From CAYSDH01 sp964429805 (GTDB taxonomy: Bacteria; Bacteroidota; Bacteroidia; Flavobacteriales_D; JABDKJ01): DNA of 17,657 bases. The stretch covers positions 1 to 17,657 of the forward strand of contig CAYSDH010000065.1 in assembly GCA_964429805.1 (NCBI GenBank), read 5' to 3'. Shown piece by piece: positions 6,469 to 14,071 of the stretch. Position 1 is the stretch's first letter. Each line of letters opens with the position of its first letter. The position numbers were made by a program, and so were the translations under genes. Under the pieces are notes generated by a model. That model was not told the DNA's origin, did no database searches, and worked only from the letters and a program-made list of their open reading frames with translations.

Positions 6469-6498
6469 CCGTCTGACCTCAGGTCAGACGGTTTTTTT
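6469..6498 (+). terminator. Strong intrinsic terminator overlapping the end of menE
   Basis: The stretch from 6469 to 6491 is an 11-1-11 perfect palindrome (CCGTCTGACCT, C, AGGTCAGACGG), in practice a 9- to 10-bp stem, followed by seven T at 6492-6498. It terminates the lipoprotein transcript on the plus strand. Its right arm and T-tract also encode the last codons and the stop of convergent menE (Lys-Lys-Thr-Val-stop). There is no T-tract on the minus-strand side, so it looks one-directional. Confidence 0.9.
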
Positions 6499-7545
6499 GT
6501 GATAGGCTTTTTTGCTTTCGGCTCTGAGTATTTTCCCATTTGCACTCCGCACAAAGGGATTCAAATACAAAATCTGCTTTGGTCTTTCGTATTTAGAGAG
6601 CACATCATCTGGAATGGCAGACGTTGACTGTTCTTCAGCCTCTATAAACAAGACGACCTGTCTTCCGAGAGTAGGGTGCTCTGACGAGTCAATGAAAAAC
6701 GCTGACTCAATATGACCAGAGAGTTTACTTTCCACCTGCTCTGGAATAATCTTTACTCCGCCAGAATTAATGACATTATCAGCTCGGCCTAGCCAAATAA
6801 ATTTTCCCTCTTCACCTAGCTCAACAAGATCATTAGTCTCAATCCAATCGGTCGAGATGTGAGGCGCGCGAATGGATAGTTTTTTATTCTCATCAGTGCG
6901 GAGTGTCACATCTTTGAGTGCCTTAAAGTGAGTGGTGTCGCCTTTTCCGTTGAGCCGCTGTAGCGCAATGTGCGAGGCTGTTTCAGTCATTCCGTAGGTA
7001 GCGTAGACAGGTGAGTTGACTTTGAGTAATTCACTTTTTAAATCGGAAGACACCGGAGCACCACCTATTATGAGTGTGCCAAATTGTTCGAGTGTCAACG
7101 CTTCGTCATTCAAGATCTTCTGCACTTGATAGGGTATCATGGCAGTGAAATTGACTTTAGCGGGTAGTCCCTGCTTGTTAGTCAATTCGCTCGGAGAGAC
7201 CCAGTGAAGCTCAAGACCGAGCACAAAACTTCTGACAATCATCATCTTGCCTCCGATGTAATTTGCTGGAATACAGAGCAAGGCTGTGTCTCCATGAGCA
7301 AGTCCTAGCGCGTCTCCAGTGAGTATGGCCGACTGTCGCATTGATGATTTGAGCAGGCAGATACGCTTTGGAGTTCCTGTAGACCCTGAGGTATGCACTT
7401 CTACATATTGGCTATCATCAAGCCACTGACTAATAAAATTCTTGATGTCTTGCAGCCATTCTTGGTCACTCGGTTCTGCGCAGAAACGTAAGAGACTTTC
7501 ACGGTCGTGAATTTGTCCAGCAATGTTGAGTTTACTTGACTCCAT
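6484..7545 (-). CDS. menE: o-Succinylbenzoate-CoA ligase (MenE)
   Basis: This 353-aa protein belongs to the ANL adenylating superfamily. It carries the phosphate-binding loop TSGSTGTPK (52-60), the A5-type motif YATYGMTETASH (181-192), the hinge region WLGRADNVINSGGVKI (251-266), and the C-terminal catalytic Lys in SANGK (Lys338). MenE activates o-succinylbenzoate with ATP and forms OSB-CoA in the cytoplasm, for the menaquinone pathway. It is shorter than E. coli MenE (about 450 aa) but has all main motifs, as is common for Bacteroidota copies. The function is fixed by its place: its start overlaps the end of menC by 14 bases, and menA lies further upstream in the same operon. The last codons lie inside the terminator of the convergent lipoprotein gene. 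Confidence 0.93.
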   Translation of the reverse strand: MESSKLNIAGQIHDRESLLRFCAEPSDQEWLQDIKNFISQWLDDSQYVEVHTSGSTGTPKRICLLKSSMRQSAILTGDALGLAHGDTALLCIPANYIGGKMMIVRSFVLGLELHWVSPSELTNKQGLPAKVNFTAMIPYQVQKILNDEALTLEQFGTLIIGGAPVSSDLKSELLKVNSPVYATYGMTETASHIALQRLNGKGDTTHFKALKDVTLRTDENKKLSIRAPHISTDWIETNDLVELGEEGKFIWLGRADNVINSGGVKIIPEQVESKLSGHIESAFFIDSSEHPTLGRQVVLFIEAEEQSTSAIPDDVLSKYERPKQILYLNPFVRSANGKILRAESKKAYHKKTV

Positions 7546-8575
7546 GTACTAATTGAAGATCCCATTTTTCACTAGGGTCATGCCTCAGGTGACCGCGCAA
7601 CACTTTGAGCGGGGAGGGGATGTTGTTGGTGTATAAGCCTCCAGTGCCAAGGCCTTGAGGTCTTTTTACCTTTTTCTCTGCAGTCCACTGCGCAATGGCG
7701 TTTAGCCCAATGTTAGATTCTAATGCGCTCGTGGCCCACCATCCGATGCCTCGGTCTGTCGCCAATTCGCACCACTCATCACAACTTGAAAAAGTACCGA
7801 GCAACGATGGTTTGAGGATGATGTACTTAGGCTTTATGGTGTCCAGAAGTTTCTTCTTTTCTTCTATGTAGTGGATGCCAATCAGCTCCTCGTCAAGCGC
7901 GATGTCTAGAGGAGATTTCTCACAAAGTTTGGCCATGTGGTCCCACTGTCCAGCTATGATGGGTTGCTCTATGGAGTGCAACTGATAAGCAGATAGCCTC
8001 TTGAGTTTTTCCAAAGCCATCTTTGGTGTAAAGGCTCCGTTAGCATCTACACGTATTTCAATATCTCTGGCGGTGTATTCTCTTCTGATGTGCTTTAAGA
8101 GGTAGATCTCGTCTTCAAAGTCGATGGCGCCAATTTTGAGTTTCACACAATCAAATCCGGCTGAAATTTTTTCTTCGATTTGTTTGAGCATGTCATCACG
8201 CTCACCCATCCAAATGAGTCCATTGATAGGAATAGAGTCGCCCAGTCTGAAGTCATTATTAAAGATCACCATGTTGCCACCGTGCTCTAAATCGCGCAAG
8301 GCCATTTCTACGCCCAAGGCAATTGACGGCCAGTCTTCAAGAGTAGACAAGTGAAACGCTTCGGCCTCAATGGAGCGCAATGTCTTTGATAATTTGGCCT
8401 CATAATCGTTGCGGTCATCACAACTCAGGCCTTTAAACACACCGCATTCTCCCAGGCCTATTTTTCCGTCTTCTTCTAGAATGACAAACCATGATCGCTT
8501 CTCATAAAGTGTGCCACGAGAGGTGCCCGCAGGCTGTTTAAATATAAGGTCGTAAGGAAAATGATGTGCTTTCAT
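7532..8575 (-). CDS. menC: o-Succinylbenzoate synthase (MenC)
   Basis: This 347-aa enolase-superfamily enzyme has all catalytic landmarks: the KxK motif VKLKIG (Lys145, Lys147), metal ligands Asp177 (RVDANG), Glu203 (SIEQP) and Asp228 (ALDEE), and the opposite-face Lys255 (IILKPSLLG). MenC dehydrates SHCHC to o-succinylbenzoate, the substrate of MenE. Many enolase-superfamily members share these residues with muconate cycloisomerases and dipeptide epimerases, but the 14-base overlap with menE and nearby menA settle the assignment. The gene is separated from upstream menA by 64 bases without an obvious terminator, so it is probably in the same transcript. MenF, MenD, MenH and MenB functions are not encoded in this window. 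Confidence 0.93.
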   Translation of the reverse strand: MKAHHFPYDLIFKQPAGTSRGTLYEKRSWFVILEEDGKIGLGECGVFKGLSCDDRNDYEAKLSKTLRSIEAEAFHLSTLEDWPSIALGVEMALRDLEHGGNMVIFNNDFRLGDSIPINGLIWMGERDDMLKQIEEKISAGFDCVKLKIGAIDFEDEIYLLKHIRREYTARDIEIRVDANGAFTPKMALEKLKRLSAYQLHSIEQPIIAGQWDHMAKLCEKSPLDIALDEELIGIHYIEEKKKLLDTIKPKYIILKPSLLGTFSSCDEWCELATDRGIGWWATSALESNIGLNAIAQWTAEKKVKRPQGLGTGGLYTNNIPSPLKVLRGHLRHDPSEKWDLQLVHGVK

Positions 8576-8639
8576 CTATGACGAATGTCGTGATTAGAGC
8601 GATACAATCCTCAGGGTGATTGTGCGATTTATCCTAAAC

Positions 8640-9542
8640 TCAAAGGAGTGTAAGACATGCGCCAAACAAGATGCTAATCAGGAAAGTGCTCAGTGCGACT
8701 TTTTTTAATTCGGGATCCAGGTCCACCGGGTTTTCGCATTTGAAGACGGTTAGAATGTGAACCAAGAAGATCACCGCAGGCGCTAAGAACAGATATTGAA
8801 CTGGACGAGCATCGATGTATAACATGTAGATGATTAGACAGAGTAATCCAGAGCTAATTAATATGGCCTGATACACTTTGGCTGTTCTGTATCCAAGAAT
8901 ACCGGCCATGGTGATTTTGCCAGCCGCCTTGTCAGGCACCGAGTCTCGCATGTTATTGAGATTAAGCACCCCGGCTGATAAAAATCCGATGGCTGATGCT
9001 GGAAATACATGAGTCGAGCTCGGCACATCAAGTCCATGGAGGTAGTAGCTTCCTAACACCCCGAGTATGCCAAAAAATAGGAAGACGAAAAAGTCTCCCA
9101 TGGCCTTGTAGCCATATGGGTTTTTGCCGGTCGTGTATTTGAGGGCTGCAAAAATAGAGGCCAGTCCGAGGGTGAGGAAAATCATGAATGCCGTGGACCC
9201 TATACCACTCACTTTAAGCAAGGCAATGCCAGATGCGAAAGCTAAGATGGCGCAGACCAACATGCCTTTCTTCATCTCAGCGGTACTTACTGCTCCGCTT
9301 TGAATGGCACGCGCAGGGCCTATACGTGTCTCGTCATCTACACCGTGCTGGGCATCACCATAGTCGTTAGCAAGATTGGAAAGGACTTGCAGGAAAAGAG
9401 TAGTGCTGAGGGAAAGTAAAAACACTCCCCAACTGAATGAGCCCGCCTCTTTGGCAAGAAAGGCACCCATTAAAATACAAGAGAAAGCCAAGGGCAACGT
9501 ACGCAGTCTAAATGCGCCAATCCAGGCCTTTCCAGTCGCCAT
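8640..9542 (-). CDS. menA: 1,4-Dihydroxy-2-naphthoate polyprenyltransferase (MenA)
   Basis: This 300-aa UbiA-superfamily integral membrane protein has about eight hydrophobic helices. The first Asp-rich motif is NLANDYGDAQHGVDDETR (56-73), which binds the Mg-prenyl diphosphate, followed by GPARAIQSGAV. The second is NNMRDSVPDKAAGK (196-209). MenA attaches the isoprenoid tail to DHNA, giving demethylmenaquinone, at the inner membrane. The DYGD...DD pattern and the IGPARAIQSG stretch are typical of MenA rather than of UbiA or heme O synthase. The start at 9542 lies one base after the stop of the TerB-like gene, so translation is probably coupled. Confidence 0.94.
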   Translation of the reverse strand: MATGKAWIGAFRLRTLPLAFSCILMGAFLAKEAGSFSWGVFLLSLSTTLFLQVLSNLANDYGDAQHGVDDETRIGPARAIQSGAVSTAEMKKGMLVCAILAFASGIALLKVSGIGSTAFMIFLTLGLASIFAALKYTTGKNPYGYKAMGDFFVFLFFGILGVLGSYYLHGLDVPSSTHVFPASAIGFLSAGVLNLNNMRDSVPDKAAGKITMAGILGYRTAKVYQAILISSGLLCLIIYMLYIDARPVQYLFLAPAVIFLVHILTVFKCENPVDLDPELKKVALSTFLISILFGACLTLL

Positions 9543-9543
9543 G

Positions 9544-9966
9544 TTAATCCATTAGATTGTCAACAATGTCACCTCTGCTTTGACCTTCGTTAAGCGCTGA
9601 GAGCGTATAGTTGACTATGCGGGCTGACTCAGCATCGTTAAAACCAAGACCAGCAGATACTCGACTCAGCGAGCTTACTTCAAGCGCATCAATTTCATTA
9701 TCTGCGACCACCATTTCTACAAGAGCTACAAGTCGCTCTATTCTATCCTCTTTGCTTACTGGTGGCTCCATAGGATACATGTCTGGATCAGCCATGATGT
9801 CTGCCACTTGCTCGTCAGTGAGCCCAATATTTCGAGCAATCATATTTAGGAAAGCCTCTTCTTCTGGAGAAACAACCCCGTCAGCACGGGCAATTAAAAC
9901 TAAATTTTTGAAGTGGCCTTTATTCTGCTTCATGGCACCACTCTCAAACAACTTGTGTATCGACAT
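9544..9966 (-). CDS. TerB-like (tellurite-resistance/DjlA-type) helical protein
   Basis: This 140-aa all-helical protein without signal peptide shows the two acidic turns characteristic of the TerB fold: ARADGVVSPEEEAFL (26-40) and VVADNEIDALEVSSL (86-100), each preceded by a hydrophobic helix (FKNLVLIA, RIERLVALVEM). TerB-like domains bind metal or act as scaffolds, and many occur outside tellurite operons, so tellurite resistance should not be assumed. It sits between ppk2 (stop 9 bases upstream) and menA (1 base downstream), clearly within one operon. A later ATG at residue 12 is an alternative start. Confidence 0.82.
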   Translation of the reverse strand: MSIHKLFESGAMKQNKGHFKNLVLIARADGVVSPEEEAFLNMIARNIGLTDEQVADIMADPDMYPMEPPVSKEDRIERLVALVEMVVADNEIDALEVSSLSRVSAGLGFNDAESARIVNYTLSALNEGQSRGDIVDNLMD

Positions 9967-9975
9967 AGGTAAAAT

Positions 9976-10842
9976 TTATTCTTCCGCAAACATACTATAA
10001 GCCTCTTTGATATCAGAAGCAATGTCATCATCAGCAGCTGGATAAGTCAAGTTAAGACCTTGAAGAGCCTTGAGCACATAGGTGCTCACAGATGCTCTGA
10101 TATAATCTTTATCATCTGCGGGAATGACGTGCCAAGGCGCGTGTGGCTGAGCGGTATGCCCTATTGCCTCAGAGTACGCGTGCATGTATTTGTCCCATAG
10201 CTGCCGCTCTTTCATGTCGCCCAAACTAAACTTCCAGTTCTTATCTGCGTTCTCCATTCTTGACAGAAATCTCTTTTTCTGCTCAGCAAGAGAGACGTTT
10301 AAAAAGAACTTCAGAATGAGGTATCCATTCTGTACCAGATAGCGTTCATAATTATTAATCTGCTCAAAGCGCATGGCCCAGAATTTGTCATCGACTTGGT
10401 CTACGCTATCCATGCCCGGTATATCTTGATAGAGAATATACTCTGGGTGAACGCGTGTCACCAACACCTCTTCATAATGCGAGCGATTAAATATGCCGAT
10501 GTGGCCTCGCTCCGGTAGCGCCTTATTTACTCGCCACAGATAGTCATGGCTAAGCTCTTCTTTGCTGGGTTGCTTGAAGCTCGTCACTTTAAATCCCTGT
10601 GGATTCATTCCTGAAAAAACCGCCCTGATAGTACTGTCTTTTCCTGCGGCATCCATAGCCTGAAATACGAGCACCACACCTTGCTTGTCGCTGCTATACA
10701 GCTTCTCTTGCAGATCGTTTAGCAGAACTAGGTTTTCTTTTAAAATCGCTTTGCACTCCTCTTTACCCATCTTTACTTCGGTGTCAAACGAAGCGATGTC
10801 AAAGTTCTTTGAGGGCGCTTTAATCACATAGTCTTCCTTCAT
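9976..10842 (-). CDS. ppk2: Polyphosphate:nucleotide phosphotransferase, PPK2 family (class III-like)
   Basis: From ATG 10842 the protein has 288 aa. It carries the P-loop QAMDAAGKDSTIR (61-73), the lid-side motif GFKVTSFKQPS, and NRSHYEEVLVTRVHPE (Walker B/catalytic region). The NRSHYEEVLV form matches the class III PPK2 group rather than the FDRSWYNRA form of class I. Class III enzymes phosphorylate AMP and ADP (and other nucleotides) from polyphosphate in the cytosol. The open frame extends upstream to 11139, but those residues are antisense to the start of the divergent gene and unlike PPK2, so I chose MKEDYVIKAPSKNF at 10842; ATG 10923 is a less likely alternative. It is the first gene of the ppk2-TerB-menA-menC-menE run. 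Confidence 0.92.
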   Translation of the reverse strand: MKEDYVIKAPSKNFDIASFDTEVKMGKEECKAILKENLVLLNDLQEKLYSSDKQGVVLVFQAMDAAGKDSTIRAVFSGMNPQGFKVTSFKQPSKEELSHDYLWRVNKALPERGHIGIFNRSHYEEVLVTRVHPEYILYQDIPGMDSVDQVDDKFWAMRFEQINNYERYLVQNGYLILKFFLNVSLAEQKKRFLSRMENADKNWKFSLGDMKERQLWDKYMHAYSEAIGHTAQPHAPWHVIPADDKDYIRASVSTYVLKALQGLNLTYPAADDDIASDIKEAYSMFAEE

Positions 10843-10853
10843 TTCTTTGTTGA

Positions 10854-10881
10854 AAAAGTGAATGCTCGAATGTACACTTTT
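10854..10881. promoter_or_regulatory. Inverted repeat in the ppk2/glutamate-synthase-like divergent spacer
   Basis: AAAAGTG (10854-10860) and CACTTTT (10875-10881) are perfect 7-bp arms around 14 bases, inside the 79-base spacer between the divergent starts at 10842 and 10922. It is a candidate operator for one or both transcripts. It also lies in the rejected N-terminal extension of ppk2, which is some support for that rejection. Confidence 0.28.
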
Positions 10882-10921
10882 CCCCTTCAGAGCCTGAACT
10901 TTAGCGCAATTAGGAAATATC

Positions 10922-12499
10922 ATGATGACATTCTTTTTCTTTCTGCAAGTAGTGCCTTGGTGGGCATGGATTATTGTATTTCTCTTGATTGTAGCGATCA
11001 GAGACGTCTTCTTTAATAGACACCATACTGTGTCGCACAACTTTCCGGTCATAGGCCATGTGCGATATATGCTTGAGCGCATCGGGCCAGAAATCAGACA
11101 GTATCTGGTGGCCAATAATAGAGAGGAACTGCCCTTCAATAGAAGCCAGCGTAGCTGGATTTATGCAAGCTCTAAAAAAGAGAACAACTATCAAGGATTT
11201 GGTACTGACCAAGATCAGTCGTCTCCAAACTTTGTGCTCATCAAACCAGATTTATTTCCCTTTCGCCTTGAAGAAGGACATCCCAATCACTCAGACAAGT
11301 ACTTTTCTCCTTCTGCCAAAGTCATCGGGCTCAAGCGAGGACGCAAGCGCCCGTTTCGACCATACTCCATACTAAACATCAATGCCATGAGCTATGGTTC
11401 GCTATCAAAAGCGGCCGTGTCTAGTCTCAACAAAGGAGCACAAATGTCAGGCTGTTTTCATAACACGGGTGAGGGTGGTTTGTCTCACTATAACTCTTTT
11501 GGCGCTGACGTATGTTTTCAATTTGGCACAGGATATTTCGGTGTGAGAGACGAGAAGGGCAATTTTTCGATGGACAAAATGGTCGAGCTCTGTGAGAAGA
11601 ACCCTTTCGTAAGAATGATTGAACTGAAGTTGTCTCAAGGGGCAAAGCCTGGTAAAGGTGGAGTCTTGCCAGCAGCGAAAATTACTGCTGAAATAGCAGG
11701 TATACGTGGCGTGCCTATGGGGCAGGATGTGCTGTCTCCCGCATTTCACAGAGCCTTTAGTGATGTGCGCGGCATGGTTGATTTTATTGAAGAGATAGCA
11801 ACCAAAACTGGGCTTCCTGTGGGTATTAAATCTGCCATTGGAAAATTAGATCTGTGGCATGAGTTGGCGACCATCATGCGTGATGAAAATAGAGGCCCAG
11901 ACTTTATAGGTATTGACGGTGGTGAAGGAGGTACGGGTGCTGCGCCACCATCTTTTGCCAGTCACGTAGCCTTGCCATTCGTCTATGGTTTTGCGGAAGT
12001 GTATAAACTGTTACAGTCTTATGGTGTCACAAAAGACATCACCATTATTGCCTCTGGTAAGCTTGGCTTGCCTTCTCGCGCAGTCATGGCCTATGCCATG
12101 GGTGCTGATATTATTGGCGTAGCGAGAGAGGCCATGTTGAGTATCGGCTGTATTCAGGCGCAGTTGTGTCATACTAATCATTGTCCGTCTGGTATTGCTA
12201 CTCAAAATCAGTGGCTTCAGGCCGGTATTGATATTCCGCTCAAGTCAGATCGTTTTTCATATTACGTCAAGACGTTTAGAAAAGAAGTGGTGGAGTTGTC
12301 TCATGCAGCAGGGTATGAGCATCCAAGTCAGTTTACCATGGATGACGTGAAGTTGAGCATGGGAGACAATAACCTTACGTTGACTTTGGAGGAAATATTC
12401 AACTACAAAAAAGACGAAGTACCCTTTGATAGTGTTGGGTCAATGTTGAATTGTCCATATATTGGTGGCAAGGTTTATGATACAGAGCCTTTGAAGTAA
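10922..12499 (+). CDS. Membrane-anchored FMN/Fe-S glutamate-synthase-like protein
   Basis: This 525-aa protein has an N-terminal TM helix (PWWAWIIVFLLIVAIRDVFF, 12-31) and a large glutamate-synthase central/FMN-type barrel. Visible motifs are LNINAMSYGSLS (151-162), NTGEGGLSHY (181-190), QGAKPGKGG (239-247), IDGGEGGTGA (331-340) and ASGKLGLPSRA (377-387). The 3Fe-4S motif has Cys410, Cys416 and Cys421 in CIQAQLCHTNHCPSGIATQ (410-428). There is no glutaminase domain, so it cannot be classical GltB. These stand-alone FMN-binding glutamate-synthase-family proteins are common in Bacteroidota; their reaction is not firmly known to me, and a membrane-linked oxidoreductase is the likely class. ATG 10922 and 10925 are both possible starts. 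The next gene follows after 25 bases. Confidence 0.92.
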   Translation: MMTFFFFLQVVPWWAWIIVFLLIVAIRDVFFNRHHTVSHNFPVIGHVRYMLERIGPEIRQYLVANNREELPFNRSQRSWIYASSKKENNYQGFGTDQDQSSPNFVLIKPDLFPFRLEEGHPNHSDKYFSPSAKVIGLKRGRKRPFRPYSILNINAMSYGSLSKAAVSSLNKGAQMSGCFHNTGEGGLSHYNSFGADVCFQFGTGYFGVRDEKGNFSMDKMVELCEKNPFVRMIELKLSQGAKPGKGGVLPAAKITAEIAGIRGVPMGQDVLSPAFHRAFSDVRGMVDFIEEIATKTGLPVGIKSAIGKLDLWHELATIMRDENRGPDFIGIDGGEGGTGAAPPSFASHVALPFVYGFAEVYKLLQSYGVTKDITIIASGKLGLPSRAVMAYAMGADIIGVAREAMLSIGCIQAQLCHTNHCPSGIATQNQWLQAGIDIPLKSDRFSYYVKTFRKEVVELSHAAGYEHPSQFTMDDVKLSMGDNNLTLTLEEIFNYKKDEVPFDSVGSMLNCPYIGGKVYDTEPLK

Positions 12500-12524
12500 T
12501 ACTAATCTAGAACAGAAAAAAATC

Positions 12525-13241
12525 ATGGGAGGAATGGGAGCCGGAGGCGGAATGTGGGGATATGTACTTGCGGGAGTTATCGCAATGATTGGACAATATG
12601 TAAGCTCAAAGCTGCAGTCTAAATTCAAACATTATTCTCAAATAAGACTAAAAAACGGACTCAGCGGTAAGGAGATTGCCGAGAAAATGTTGGCTGATAA
12701 TGGCATCACAAATGTCGAGGTGATCAGTGTCAAAGGACAACTTACAGATCACTATAATCCGGCTACACGCACAGTTAATCTTAGTGAGGTAGTTTACGGT
12801 GAAGTCAATGCTTCGGCTGCAGCTGTGGCTGCGCACGAAGTGGGACATGCCGTGCAGCATGCCACGGCTTATGGGTGGTTAACCATGCGTTCTAAAATGG
12901 TGCCTGTGGTAAACATAGCATCAAAAGGAGCGTCAGTCGTGCTAGCCATTGGAGTAGCTATTGCGGCATCAACAAATAGTATGACGGTCTTAATCATTGG
13001 GCTATGTCTGTTTGCCATGAGCACCCTGTTTACGTTTGTGACACTTCCTGTAGAGTTTGATGCAAGTAACAGAGCCCTTGCTTGGATGGACAAGCACAAT
13101 ATGGTAACTCAAGAAGAATATGGAGGAGCAAAAGACGCGCTCAAGTGGGCAGCTAGAACCTATATCGTAGCAGCCATAGGTTCGCTTGGTACTCTTTTAT
13201 TCTACGTGTTTAGAGTGATGGGGCAGAGGCGAGGCCGCTAA
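12525..13241 (+). CDS. YugP-type neutral zinc metallopeptidase, membrane protein
   Basis: This 238-aa protein has a Gly/Met-rich start and then a TM helix (WGYVLAGVIAMIGQYVSSKL, 11-30). A family region follows with SGKEIAEKML and HYNPATRTVNLSE, and the zinc site AAHEVGHAVQHA (102-113) provides two His ligands and the catalytic Glu. PVEFDASNRAL (175-185) probably supplies the third ligand. Two to three further hydrophobic helices lie at about 134-172 and 205-228. The match is to the YugP-like membrane Zn-peptidase family, whose substrates are largely unknown. It lies 25 bases after the glutamate-synthase-like gene without a terminator between them, so it is probably co-transcribed. It ends 30 bases from the stop of the convergent Nudix-regulator gene. 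Confidence 0.93.
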   Translation: MGGMGAGGGMWGYVLAGVIAMIGQYVSSKLQSKFKHYSQIRLKNGLSGKEIAEKMLADNGITNVEVISVKGQLTDHYNPATRTVNLSEVVYGEVNASAAAVAAHEVGHAVQHATAYGWLTMRSKMVPVVNIASKGASVVLAIGVAIAASTNSMTVLIIGLCLFAMSTLFTFVTLPVEFDASNRALAWMDKHNMVTQEEYGGAKDALKWAARTYIVAAIGSLGTLLFYVFRVMGQRRGR

Positions 13242-13271
13242 TTCAAAATCTTATAGTTGCTCTGACGACAA

Positions 13272-14006
13272 TCAGAACTTAAAATTGTCAAAGCCGGTCT
13301 CCCTGAGCTCTTCGTACTTCTTTACATTAAAGCGGAAGAAACGTGCGGGCTTATGAGCCACACCTGTTTGGCGCTCATCAAGTTGTTCCAGAATACCGAG
13401 GTTGGTGATTTTTCTTCTGAAATTTCGTTTGTCCAACTCCTTACCCAAAATCATTTCATAAAGCAATTGCAGCTGTCCGAGCGTAAATTTTTCTGGTAAC
13501 AACTCAAAGCCCACTGGGCGCAAGGCAATTTGCTGTCGCAGTGCTTTGAGGCCCTCATCAAATATGTCGTTGTGATCGAAGGGTAGCTCCTTTACCTTAG
13601 AAAGAGGAATCCATGAGGCTTCCAGAGCGAACGAGGCCGCACGAGGTTGGTAATTTTTTATTTGAACTAGCGCATAGTACCCGATGGTTATTACTCGGGC
13701 ATCAGGCTCAGTCCTCACCTTTTTCAACCAATCCTGATCGCCTTCTTTTTTAATTCTGTCTGGATCTCCAAATGCCTTGAATTGTTTGAGGTAGATGTTT
13801 TGCAGTCCAGTAAGTTCTTTGAGAACTCGAAGAGCGGCCATATCTAGATTCTCATTGTCGTAAATCAAATCACCCGGAAGCGCATATCTAAGGGGAGTTT
13901 TGACATTCTTGCCACGATCAATTAATAGTACGTTTACTTCCTCAAAATCGAAGCCGAATATTACGCAATCTACTGATATATTGGGATTTAGCTTGCTATT
14001 TGCCAT
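13272..14006 (-). CDS. Nudix-related transcriptional regulator (NrtR/AraR-like)
   Basis: This 244-aa protein has an N-terminal Nudix domain (about 8-145) and a C-terminal winged-helix region (about 165-235, with KFTLGQLQLLYEMILGKELD, RNFRRKITNLGIL and KPARFFRFN), the architecture of NrtR-type regulators. The Nudix box is degenerate: LPGDLIYDNENLDMAALR then VLKELTGL (43-68). The first Glu of the canonical REuxEE is Val61 and the last is Leu65; only Glu64 remains. Hydrolysis is therefore unlikely, and the domain probably works as a ligand sensor. In Bacteroidota, related proteins control sugar (arabinose) genes, whereas NrtR controls NAD genes. Here it diverges from a sugar-kinase-like gene and a GH31-type gene, which suggests sugar control. 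A good TAnnTTTG promoter precedes it. Confidence 0.9.
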   Translation of the reverse strand: MANSKLNPNISVDCVIFGFDFEEVNVLLIDRGKNVKTPLRYALPGDLIYDNENLDMAALRVLKELTGLQNIYLKQFKAFGDPDRIKKEGDQDWLKKVRTEPDARVITIGYYALVQIKNYQPRAASFALEASWIPLSKVKELPFDHNDIFDEGLKALRQQIALRPVGFELLPEKFTLGQLQLLYEMILGKELDKRNFRRKITNLGILEQLDERQTGVAHKPARFFRFNVKKYEELRETGFDNFKF

Positions 14007-14022
14007 GTTATGTTAACGTAAT

Positions 14023-14051
14023 CAAAAGTAGTACATTTACCACTTGACCAA
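14023..14051 (-). promoter_or_regulatory. Bacteroidota-type promoter of the Nudix regulator
   Basis: On the minus strand, TACTTTTG (plus coordinates 14023-14030) matches the TAnnTTTG -7 consensus exactly. A TTG (14049-14051) lies 18 bases upstream, where the -33 element is expected. The box ends about 16 bases before the ATG, implying a very short leader. Confidence 0.55.
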
Positions 14052-14071
14052 GTTAGTGTTAAACCTACAAT
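14044..14071 (+). promoter_or_regulatory. Possible promoter of the kinase/GH31-like operon
   Basis: TTGACC (14044-14049) and TACAAT (14066-14071) are spaced by 16 bases, about 40 bases before the kinase ATG. This has the sigma-70 shape rather than the Bacteroidota TAnnTTTG form, so it is tentative. TTGACC lies in the near-palindrome CTTGACCAAG and TACAAT lies inside the operator-like repeat at 14063-14079. Confidence 0.3.

Noticed and set aside
9544..9966. Tellurite resistance function for the TerB-like gene
   Set aside because: No other ter genes are near; the fold alone does not imply tellurite resistance.
9611..10000. 129-aa plus-strand ORF opposite the TerB-like gene
   Set aside because: Ser/Ala-rich shadow frame antisense to a gene with clear fold signatures.
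10843..11139. N-terminal extension of the ppk2 open frame up to 11139
   Set aside because: It is antisense to the start of the divergent glutamate-synthase-like gene, its residues do not resemble PPK2, and ATG 10842 gives a normal class III-sized protein.
13261..13276. Short TCTGA/TCAGA inverted repeat between the convergent peptidase and Nudix genes as bidirectional terminator
   Set aside because: Only a 5-bp stem, partly inside the Nudix stop region and without a clean T-tract on either side; too weak to call.
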